A DNA stretch of 64,000 nucleotides, from the NCBI GenBank assembly GCA_032173965.1, contig CM063288.1, forward strand, positions 21,301,501 through 21,365,500. The letters run 5' to 3'. Under the pieces are notes generated by a model, which was not told the origin of the DNA, ran no database searches, and saw only the letters and a list, made by a program, of their open reading frames with translations. Positions 56,001 to 62,228 of the stretch are shown here, piece by piece; position 1 is the first letter of the stretch; each line of letters opens with the position of its first letter. The position numbers and the translations under genes are program-made. This DNA is from Sitta carolinensis (lineage: Eukaryota; Chordata; Aves; Passeriformes; Sittidae).

Positions 56001-57077
56001 ACAATAAATAACCTGGTTGATATGGTTTTCAGAGCTGCTTTGCATACAGACAACATGCTCAAAACTCACTAGCAATTTTCTTTGAAAATTGTTACAGCAG
56101 AACATAACTGAAAATGCTATTTATCCCCATTGATATGCGGTACAATGCTACAGCTAATTATTTCCTTTATGAAGTACATCTTAGTTACACCCTGAAAATC
56201 AAAATAAATTATAATGAAAACATGAGAAAGCAATGCTTCCAGCTTTAAGACATGCACAAAAGTTTGTTCTCTAATTTGTTAAAGATGTAAAGATTGAGAA
56301 TGGTGAGACCTTCTCTTAGTAAATAGGACACACAAATTAATACCGAAAAGTTTCACATGTATGTGAAACCAGGTAATCAATTTATCCTCCTCTTCAAGTA
56401 CAGCTCCGGTGAGGAGCCATAACAACTACAGATGAGAAGCACGGCAGAAATCAATTACTGCTATTCCATCATCTCTTCCAAACTGTCACTTAGGCTCGTC
56501 TCACTACAAATTCCTTAGAAGTTTCAAGAAAGTCCTCTTCACTTCAAATGACACGGAATGATTAACCCCTTCCTGTGCACATCAGCCCAAAATATAAAAG
56601 GAATTTGTTGTGTACGTGTGCCTATGCATTTGCATGAAAACGTGCATTACACATTCACAAGAGTAGAAGTAAGGAAACGCAAAGGACACAGTGTTTTGTA
56701 AAACTCAGCAATTACTAAGACTTATTCTTTCTTTGAACCCTTCACGATTGTCTTGTCCAGGCTCGTACACACCTGCCTATCGCTGCCACTTTTGCGTCGC
56801 CCCACCTGCAAGTACTTCCAGCCAAAGCTAAAGCTGAAGCTGAAGCTGGGAGTGCCCCACGGAGCAGTACGCCTCGTACCCGCCTGTCCGCAGGCACACA
56901 GCGCCTCAGGGGCCGCCCGGCGCAGGGGCAAACGCGGGGAGAGCGAGGAGCCTCCCCGCCCGCCCCAGAACACCTACCCACGTTCGGCAGCCCGACGATC
57001 CCGATCTTCAGGGACGTCCCGAACCTTCCGATAATTGGGTGCGACTTAACCCCGTCGCCTCCCTTTTTTGGGGGCAT
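1412..57077 (-). CDS. OLA1: OLA1, Obg-like ATPase 1 (5' part of a split gene)
   Basis: Coding span of OLA1 as far as the window shows it. OLA1 is a cytosolic P-loop NTPase of the TRAFAC Obg/YchF family that hydrolyses ATP rather than GTP; it is linked to translation and stress responses. The six coding exons join to residues 1 to about 243 of a 396-residue family member. Visible motifs: P-loop at about 29-37 (G-L-P-N-V-G then K-S-T), the Walker B/G3 motif D-I-A-G-L at 92-96, with a hydrophobic residue where Ras-like GTPases have catalytic Gln, and N-L-S-E at 230-233 in place of the GTP-specific NKxD. Residues 244-396, including the TGS domain, are off the left edge. Intron lengths from 5' to 3' are 245, 1699, 8831, 32083, 12059 and 268 bp. 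Two exons are each one base short of the expected frame (see findings), so the literal joined sequence does not stay open. Identity of the locus is very sure; its functional state is not. Confidence 0.95.
1509..1776 (-). other. OLA1: OLA1 intron 6 (268 bp)
   Basis: Short GT-AG intron (GTAGGC ... TTCCAG) between exons 6 and 7. AT-rich with one short A run at about 1690-1702; nothing else seen. Confidence 0.9.
1777..1857 (-). CDS. OLA1: OLA1 exon 6
   Basis: 81-nt phase-0 exon of 27 codons, residues 184-210, with acceptor CTTGCGTAG and donor GAG/GTAGGC. It reads [12 protein letters not shown], then [11 protein letters not shown], which is OLA1-specific. An A-rich run just upstream on the plus strand (1869-1882) is its T-rich polypyrimidine tract when read on the minus strand. 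No indels. Confidence 0.95.
3972..4001. repeat. 30-nt inverted repeat, 14-bp perfect arms
   Basis: CATTGCTACATATA and its exact reverse complement are separated by only TT. It could extrude as a cruciform or form a tight RNA hairpin in the OLA1 pre-mRNA. The loop is too small and the stem too short for a typical microRNA precursor. Confidence 0.9.
9271..9378. repeat. Tandem duplication, two diverged copies, 58-bp period
   Basis: Copies start at 9271 (AGCTGAACACTGGAAGTTCA) and 9329 (AGCTGAAAACTGGAAGTTCA). Both continue to a shared CTGACCTAA end. They differ by scattered substitutions and a small indel, so the duplication is not recent. Confidence 0.85.
10982..11033. repeat. Uninterrupted run of 52 T
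   Basis: Pure homopolymer (poly-A on the minus strand) flanked by ACTCTCTCTCTTCATGA on the left and CCCCTGG on the right. ACTCTCTCT recurs at 11107-11115, possibly a target duplication of a short retroposed sequence with an A tail. Confidence 0.85.
12776..12804. repeat. 14-bp tandem duplication
   Basis: CTTAAATGAAGGTT occurs twice in a row without mismatch, then runs into a CT repeat. Confidence 0.85.
13917..14092 (-). CDS. OLA1: OLA1 exon 5 (helical/coiled-coil insertion)
   Basis: 176-nt exon with acceptor TGTTTTAG and strong donor TAT/GTAAGT; with the carried-over base it gives 59 complete codons for residues 125-183 and ends in phase 0. It reads [13 protein letters not shown], then [13 protein letters not shown], and ends [10 protein letters not shown]. 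In the OLA1 fold this segment starts the helical arm inserted in the ATPase domain. No indels; agreement with the family is very high. Confidence 0.96.
26537..26612 (+). mobile_element. Possible CR1 3'-end remnant
   Basis: TTGGAACTAGAT followed about 20 nt later by CTTCCCTTTGAGGG and then AATTCTATGATCATC resembles the terminal 70-80 bp of avian CR1, including the ATTCTATGAT tail. It is diverged and short. Unlike the copy near the promoter, it would be in plus orientation. Confidence 0.35.
32835..32876. repeat. 15-bp direct repeat, 27-bp period
   Basis: TATTTCTATGCAGTG at 32835-32849 and 32862-32876, exact copies with a 12-bp spacer. Confidence 0.85.
33480..33810. promoter_or_regulatory. Intronic CpG-rich island in OLA1 intron 4
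   Basis: About 330 bp with roughly 28 CpG by hand count, inside otherwise AT-rich, CpG-poor intron. It has a GGGCGG Sp1 core at 33598-33603 and, on the minus strand, a consensus donor (GGCCCAG/GTGAGTGC) at 33807. It could be an alternative promoter with a short first exon upstream of the donor, or an orphan CpG island. Long open frames on both strands (up to 163 codons) follow from the lack of AT-rich stop codons and are not called genes. Confidence 0.5.
38879..38902. repeat. A11 G13 mononucleotide tract
   Basis: Eleven A followed directly by thirteen G. The G run may adopt intermolecular or slipped G-quadruplex forms, and its length is likely to be error-prone. Confidence 0.9.
39365..39394. 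repeat. 14-bp direct repeat, 16-bp period
   Basis: AGTCACATAAACTC occurs twice, separated by AA, without mismatch. Confidence 0.85.
40568..40640 (+). repeat. tRNA-like element (tRNA pseudogene or SINE head)
   Basis: Contains TAGCTCAGTAGGTAG, a near-perfect pol III A box with D-arm context, then about 35 nt later AGCTTTAAGTCCC, a degenerate B box. The acceptor stem does not pair well and the anticodon arm is irregular, so it is not a working tRNA. A decayed tRNA pseudogene or tRNA-derived SINE fits better; family not recognised. Confidence 0.4.
42153..42177. repeat. 25-nt inverted repeat, 11-bp perfect arms
   Basis: TAGATGGTAGT, loop AAG, ACTACCATCTA. A perfect hairpin in AT-rich intron; function unknown. 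Confidence 0.9.
46176..46303 (-). CDS. OLA1: OLA1 exon 4 (G3/Walker B region)
   Basis: 128-nt exon with acceptor TATTTCAG and donor C/GTATGT, encoding residues 82-125. It reads K-I-P-A-F-L-N-V-V then D-I-A-G-L-V-K-G-A, the G3 motif, followed by the Gly-rich G-Q-G-L-G-N stretch and A-C-D-G-I-F-H-L. The Leu after D-I-A-G marks the HAS-NTPase class, in which a hydrophobic residue replaces the catalytic Gln. Thr-103, Ser-109, Asn-114 and Met-124 differ from the human residues I remember (Asn, Ala, Ser, Thr). The frame is intact. Confidence 0.95.
46304..55134 (-). other. OLA1: OLA1 intron 3 (8.8 kb)
   Basis: GT-AG intron (GTAATC ... TTTCAG) of AT-rich unique sequence. I saw no exon, RNA gene or clear transposable element in it. 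The stretches around 47,100-48,000 and 52,850-53,200 are somewhat richer in GC and in overlapping short open frames on both strands, without any recognisable protein. Confidence 0.85.
55135..55278 (-). CDS. OLA1: OLA1 exon 3 (second half of P-loop, switch I)
   Basis: 144-nt exon with acceptor TTTATAG and donor CCGAG/GTAATC. After one base completing Gly-34 it reads K-S-T-F-F-N-V-L-T, then [16 protein letters not shown], ending H-K-P-P with two bases of Ser-82. It covers Lys-35 and Ser-36 of the P-loop, which contact phosphate and Mg, and the switch I segment around 51-62. The exon is internally open and intact. Asp at 70 and Pro at 81 differ from the Glu and Ala I remember in human OLA1. Confidence 0.95.
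55279..56977 (-). other. OLA1: OLA1 intron 2 (1.7 kb)
   Basis: Intron between the two exons that share the P-loop. Its first 100 bp or so are GC-rich (tail of the CpG island, to about 56,870); the rest is AT-rich. A 20-nt inverted repeat lies at 56350-56369. The GT donor at 56977-56976 leaves the wrong phase by one base (see findings). Confidence 0.85.
56350..56369. repeat. 20-nt inverted repeat, 9-bp perfect arms
   Basis: GTTTCACAT, GT, ATGTGAAAC, in intron 2 about 600 bp downstream of exon 2. Confidence 0.85.
56978..57077 (-). CDS. OLA1: OLA1 exon 2 (start codon, N-terminus and first half of P-loop)
   Basis: Begins exactly at the ATG, directly after a CTTGCAG acceptor, and encodes residues 1-33 plus one base. 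The reading starts M-P-P-K-K-G-G-D-G and continues to G-L-P-N-V-G, the diagnostic OLA1 N-terminus and the first part of the nucleotide-binding P-loop. The donor is G then GTAGGT at 56977-56972. The family frame requires this exon to be 101 nt (two bases of the Gly-34 codon), but only 100 nt are present before the GT. The plus strand shows CCC where CCCC would give the correct phase. Residues 12-13 read Ser-His; I remember Pro-Pro there in human. Confidence 0.93.
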
Positions 57078-57322
57078 CTGCAAGCACAGAGGAGGGCACA
57101 CTGAGCTCCCCGCGACACCCCCGCGCACCCTCCACGCCCCGTCCCCTCCCGGCACGGCGCAGCGGCCCAGCCGGGGCCTCCGCCTCCAGGAAGCCGAGCA
57201 GACATCCGCACGGCGGAGGCGGCCCCCGGGGGCGCGGCGGCGGCGGCGGCCGGGGCCCTGCGGAGCCGTGCGGGGCTCCTCCCGGCCGGGAGGTCGCGGC
57301 CGTGGCCGCGGTCCCGGCTCAC

Positions 57323-57430
57323 CTCGGCGCGGAGCCGCCTCGGAGCAACAGCGCCAGCGGCCCTGGCACGCGGACGCGCCGGCGGAAGGGGCGGGCCCGC
57401 CGCGGGGGAAAGGTCGCGCCGGGCGGGAGG
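57323..57430 (-). other. OLA1: OLA1 exon 1, non-coding 5' UTR (3' border seen, 5' border inferred)
   Basis: On the minus strand a consensus splice donor (CCGAG then GTGAGCC) ends an exon at 57323 inside the CpG island. A clean acceptor, pyrimidine-rich and ending CTTGCAG, sits immediately before the ATG at 57077. This implies a spliced non-coding first exon and a 245-bp intron 1. The upper boundary (transcription start) is not visible; about 57,400-57,430 is a guess from the GC boxes at 57388 and 57444. No ATG-led frame that fits OLA1 lies in it. Confidence 0.6.
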
Positions 57431-57462
57431 GGCGAACGGCCGGCCCCGCCCCGGCAGGGCCC

Positions 57463-57479
57463 GGCACGGCACGGCACGG
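57463..57479. repeat. GGCAC x3 short tandem repeat in the CpG island
   Basis: Three tandem GGCAC units plus GG, just upstream of the putative transcription start. Likely variable in length; function unknown. Confidence 0.8.
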
Positions 57480-57513
57480 GCCGCCCGCGGGAACGCTGCC
57501 CGCAAAGGCGGGC

Positions 57514-57865
57514 GCAAATCAGAATTAACGAGGCTGGGAAAGACCTCCGAGATCATTGAGTCCAACCTATGACTGAACACCACCTTGTCAACCAGACCTT
57601 GTTACTGAGTGCCACATCCAGTATTTCCTTAAACACCTCCGGGGACAGTGACTCCACCACCTCCCTGGGCAGCCCATTCCAATGCCCAGTCACCCTTTCT
57701 GTGAAGAAATTCCTCTTTAATATCCAGCCTAAACCTTCCCTGGCACGGCTGAAGAAGACCATGTCCTCTCATCCTGTCTCTGGGCTCCTGGGAGAAAAGG
57801 CTGACCCCACCTAGTTCCAGCCTCCTTCCAAGGAGTTCTAAAGAGCTATAAGGTTACCCCTGAGC
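57514..57865 (-). mobile_element. CR1 LINE fragment, 3' end, minus orientation
   Basis: Plus-strand phrases such as GACCTCCGAGATCATTGAG and GTGACTCCACCACCTCCCTG are hallmarks of the complement of avian CR1 3' ends. On the minus strand, 57762-57553 is still open and encodes the C-terminal end of CR1 ORF2 ([21 protein letters not shown]), the last part of the LINE reverse-transcriptase protein. The element is 5'-truncated, as is usual for CR1. Its 3' end abuts the GC-rich island at about 57514. A little more CR1-like sequence (CCTCCTCCAGGCTAA) reappears after 58536, suggesting that the LTR next to it landed inside this copy. Confidence 0.85.
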
Positions 57866-58535
57866 TGTTAGGTTTTTTTAAAATATATAAAATATATGTT
57901 TTCTGCTGTTTTGTTTTCTTGTCTGGGCCTTCCTGGGGTTTCTGAGAGCTCTGGGAGCTTGGCTTTCACCTAACTTATTTTGTCTCTGTGAAGGCTCTCT
58001 GTTTTCCCCCAGCCCTGCGTCTGAAGAAGAGCTTGAGTCGTCTGTTCTCTCGTGTTCAGGAATTTGTTTATTTTTTGCTTATCTCATATTAGTTCCCTGG
58101 CCCGCCACGGTCTTCTCTGCAGGCCAGGCTGTGCTGAACTCCTCACTGTGCTCTCTCCTGGCCAGGTTGTGGTGTTCTCTCCTTGGGCTGTGCTCTCCCC
58201 CTTTCCGCCCTTGGGACGGCACTGTCTTTTATACTGAAAATTACCTGTGCTTTATTTATAACAATTCTCCAATATCTATCCACTATGTTGTGCAGTGTAC
58301 TTTTGTTCTAAACCAACCAAAATGTGCCACACCACCACAGAAGGTGGAGAACAAGAAGACGAAGAAGAAGCTTGGGGACACACTCCATTTCCTCCATCTT
58401 TGTTCCCTGATCTCACATTCTAAAATCCCAAAATTCTACTTTTGCACCCTGTGACATACTAATTATCATGCTATCTAAATTCTTGTGACTTATAAATCTT
58501 CCCAGGACAGTCAGAAGGATGTCCTGGTTCCCACA
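57866..58535. mobile_element. Probable solo LTR of an endogenous retrovirus, inserted in CR1
   Basis: 670-bp block starting TGTTAGG and ending CCCACA (the TG...CA ends of LTRs), flanked by CTGAGC on the left and CTGAAC on the right, a 6-bp near-perfect target duplication. CR1-like sequence continues across the gap. The interior (TTTTATACTGAAAATTACC, TCTAAACCAACCAAAATG, a GAA-rich stretch, CACCCTGTGA) resembles a common songbird ERV LTR as I remember it. No internal retroviral genes are present, so this is a solo LTR. Family name and transcription direction are not certain from the sequence alone. Confidence 0.6.
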
Positions 58536-58555
58536 CTGAACCTCCTCCAGGCTAA
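58536..58555 (-). mobile_element. CR1 remnant on the far side of the LTR
   Basis: CTGAACCTCCTCCAGGCTAA matches the CR1 segment expected directly after the CTGAGC at 57860-57865. It is only about 20 bp, so chance is possible. It supports insertion of the LTR into the CR1 copy. Confidence 0.4.
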
Positions 58556-59912
58556 GGTCCTGGTCATCTGTTTGTCAACCCATCAATCCTGCACCAGAGC
58601 AGGAAGCTCTGGAAAGGTGAAATAACCCAATGCCCAGAGAAGTGCCATAGCCTTTTTGGATTCAAAGGAGCGCTGGTGCTTTGGCACACCACTAGATATT
58701 TTGCATGCTTGTCTGGATAAAAAGGTGTATGGTCAGGAGGAGATCCTTGTAAATACATTGTGATTGATTTATAACAATTTACATGGCAAATTAATAAAAT
58801 AATCTAGGAATAAAATAGAGAGGTTATGAAGAACAGATGAAACATTGAGAATCTATGAAAAATGAAATGCAGAAAATGTTACAGAAGTCAGATAGGGACT
58901 CTCCAAAAAAAATTCAACATTTTCTTTAGCTCAGGCTCTTCTTCTCTAAACCTTTAAAGACAGGCACCGTCAAGTGTTGCCTGCTAAGAAAATTGAAGGA
59001 GAGAAGGCAGTAAAAACTATTCTTATAGCATGCCCTATTTTAAGTCTATAAGATAAAATTCTCAAAACTTGAAAAACACCAGAGTGAAGGAGTCAAGGTG
59101 AGAGTATAATCAGATATATATCATCTCAATCACAGTAAAAGGAATATAATAATGAACATTATTTTTTTTTTTTTAAGAAAGGACACTTTTACTAAGCCTA
59201 ATTAGAAATTATACATAAAAGATGTCTGTTACAACTTCTATATATCAGTGACATGAGATTTTTGCAATGATAATATTGAGGAAGGGAATGTTATATCTGC
59301 TCAGGGTTTTCCTATTAGTATAGTGATAATAACAGTTCTTGCTGGTAATACATTTGTGGTCTTTCTCCTGTCTTCAAGTCTACCACTATACACTTAAGAG
59401 GGGAAAAAAGTATACCTAGTTCAAATTCAGAAACAGTTACTTAGTTGTTGAATAAAGCTAATGTATTACTACAGCAAACATTCAGTGAAATTGATATTAA
59501 CAGAGATTATATATAAATAAATTCAGCAGAGCCCCTGCATCCTTCACATCCGTAAATTACAATCTTCAGTAACCAAATTTAGTTTTCTTTTCAGGAACAA
59601 AATAAAAACATCATGGTTTTCCACCCTTCCAAAGTTCAAGACACTTTACTTCACTTGTCCTGAAAGTAGTGTTTTGCAAGACTATTTCACAGCAACAGTA
59701 CAGGATGGATTTGCCTAGCTCTATTAATAAGGCCACAAACTTTCTGAAAGACTACTTTTGGAGAGCTTTCCTGCTTTCTAAATTTTCCTCTAGGCACAAT
59801 AGCTCTCAGTAGATGAACTTTTTGTCTTCTTAAAATAAAAATATTTAACTTACCAGTGTGTAAGCACAATAGACGTGTATGGCATAAGCAGTTAGATACA
59901 TGAAGTAAAGGA

Positions 59913-59945
59913 GTGTATGTGTGTGTGTTTGTGTATATATACATA
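59913..59945. repeat. TG/TA microsatellite
   Basis: Alternating TATGTGTGTGTGTTTGTG running into TATATATACATACA. Confidence 0.85.
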
Positions 59946-62128
59946 CATAAATAACAAAGCCTACTATAGGTATAATTTTGATTTCAGCTGTTGGGGAAAA
60001 TAGCTGAACTGGAAAAGAAAAAGAAATTAAAATCCTGCCTACTTTTGTTGCTGTACTTCAATGTGACTACATATGGTACCAAAGTCAGTGATGTGTGTAC
60101 AAAAATGCTCAAGTTTGAATGTAAGTTTTTAATTTATGCTCTTCATTTAACTGTAATAATGGCCTGCTTCTCCCCTTCCCTCCCCCCTCTCCCACTCCAT
60201 AGTTTCTATATCTAACTTACTGTTAGCATGGCCACTTCACTAAATGCAGATACAAGACTTCAAAGCATTTGAGTCCTTCAGCTAGAAATTGACTCATAGC
60301 CATGTAACACTTCATCTTACATGCTTTTGATTTCAAGTTACTTTTAAAGTCAAGGTTTCCCTTATTTGGCTGAATTTTCTATCCAAATCTGTCATAATGC
60401 TGAAAAACTCATTTTAAACTGGCATACATAGTTTAAACCATAATAATCTTGACCATATTACATACAAAATGTGTTTTATAAGTTTAAGGGAAGAAACCAC
60501 AAACATCTAGAAAGCAATAATCTCAATGTCAATTCTCCAATACTGAAGTACTGTACAAATACAGCTTATTGTACAGCTGGATCATGTGCAGAAGCCAAAC
60601 AGCCCTGGAGCAACTCTACCTGATTAGAAGCAATGTTTAAAGGACAGTAATAAAACAAACAGTTTTTTGTTTCTGCCACCAACAGTCTTTGCTTTCTGCT
60701 GGCCAGAACATATATTTACAGCAAAGTCACCGTTTACTGCAAAAATAAGTGGTTTTGTAGAAGTGAAAGAATGAAGACAGAGCCCTGATCCTTGCTGTGA
60801 CCAGGTAATATTCAGTGCAGCCCAGGGGATGAGAAGAACACAGCTGCTTTTGTACAGCCCAGCTTGGAATTACCCGAGTCCCTGCCACTTGAGGGGAGCC
60901 AGATGACTCCCAGTAATAAATACACTCAGTACTAAAAAGAAACACTATTCAAGGGCATGGTCTAAACTAAATGGTGTCCATTGAGTTCTGTGAAGTTTAA
61001 AGGTAGTCATCACACAGCTGAACTGTGCTCGAATACAATATCTTTAAACATTATATATTTGGTATGGTTCAATAGTGTTTGTTCTAGCTGTGGATTTGGC
61101 TGATTTCATAGAGAATCTAAACTTACTTCATTATTTATACACTCATATTCACACTACCCTTTGCATTTTATATTTACACATTTTCATTCTTTTGTATTGT
61201 GATAACTGTTCTTGTTTCAATGGTAACAGATTGTTAATGGTGTTAGCACAGCTCCAAAGATGGTCAGGTCTGCTGTGGTGGCATAAAACGTCCCTCTCAC
61301 ACCTTTCTGTGGCATCCCAGACTTTGTCAGTCTAGAAGCATCTAGTGCTAGTGCAGAACAGTTTGATCTGCCACATATTATTAATATTTCTAGATCATAG
61401 CTCTGGAAATATCAGCTGAATTTCATAACTAATATGGACAATGTCACTAACAGGCATAATGCATACTGAAATGTTCGGGGTGAGAATAGTAAAAGAGATT
61501 TGCTCACAAGAAGAGAGAAAGCCAAGAAGTAGGACAAATTACCAGTGAATTAATAAAATTTCAGTTCAAGAGTGACAGGTCTACTTTAAATATTTCAATA
61601 CCTTAGCAAAATGAGAGTACCATTATAAAATAAAAATATCTTTATGATTAATACCAATAAAAACAGAGAAAAAAATTAAATTGGGACTAATCATGAGGTG
61701 ATCAATATTAGGGTTTTCCTAGGTCTCCAAGAGGCTAGGACCATGCTAACATCACGGGGGTTTTTTTCAACAAATAAACCATATGACATGAAAAAAATGT
61801 TAGAAGAAAATGAATGGCAGTGGTCCAAGAAAAAGGTGTAGATTTCACTTTATTTAGTGTTGTAGATGGTAGCACTGAATTGTGTATTAACCAAGTTGCT
61901 TGATAGTTGAACAATAAACTGAAAAAGGAACATAAGTATTAAATACTTCTCATGCCTTGAAGGGTATTATTGAAAATGAAAGAAGGTCCTCTAACTTATA
62001 AGTAGGGAGACTTCTGTCTCTGAATTTGGACTAGATCTGTGTACTTCAAAAAAAGAAAGCAAACAAAAATTCAAAACCAGCCCACCCTGCAAGAATGCTG
62101 ACTTGGAATAAACCACAGAAGGACTTAC

Positions 62129-62170
62129 TTTTGCATCAGCTTTTGTAATCTTTGAGCAATGTTCAGCAGC
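62129..62170 (-). other. Candidate 42-nt exon upstream of OLA1
   Basis: On the minus strand a T-rich tract and GTCTCCCAG acceptor precede 42 nt that end at a strong donor, AAAA/GTAAGT. The 42 nt are open in at least two frames; one reads L-L-N-I-A-Q-R-L-Q-K-L-M-Q, helix-like. It could be an upstream alternative 5' exon of OLA1, an exon of a neighbouring minus-strand gene or a non-coding RNA, or chance. I do not recognise the protein. Confidence 0.25.
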
Positions 62171-62189
62171 CTGGGAGACACCAGCAAAA

Positions 62190-62228
62190 AAAAAAAAAAA
62201 AAACCAAAAAAAAAACCAAAAAAACCTT
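62190..62228. repeat. A-rich simple repeat
   Basis: Long A runs separated by CC. On the minus strand this gives T-runs with GG just upstream of the candidate exon at 62129-62170, supplying its polypyrimidine tract. Confidence 0.85.

Larger units (their letters stand above)
56870..57510 (-). promoter_or_regulatory. OLA1: OLA1 CpG-island promoter
   Basis: A sharp change from AT-rich sequence to about 640 bp of very GC- and CpG-rich sequence spans non-coding exon 1, intron 1 and coding exon 2. Sp1/GC-box matches occur at 57388-57395 (GGGGCGGG) and 57444-57452 (CCCCGCCCC). GGCGGAAGG at 57381-57389 has a GGAA core that could bind ETS factors. No TATA box at a sensible place. This is the usual architecture of a housekeeping gene, fitting broad OLA1 expression. 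Bounds are by eye. Confidence 0.85.

Noticed and set aside
56742..57467. 241-codon open frame on the minus strand across the CpG island
   Set aside because: It contains real OLA1 exon 2 (56978-57077), but the rest reads through intron 1, exon 1 and intron 2. GC-rich sequence lacks stop codons, and the splice signals define the true exon.
57008..57583. 191-codon (minus) and 163-codon (57068-57559, plus) open frames in the island
   Set aside because: Ala/Arg/Pro/Gly-rich low-complexity products with no domain, shadows of high GC content.
57569..57814. 81-codon plus-strand frame near the promoter
   Set aside because: It is the antisense of the CR1 ORF2 end, not a host gene.
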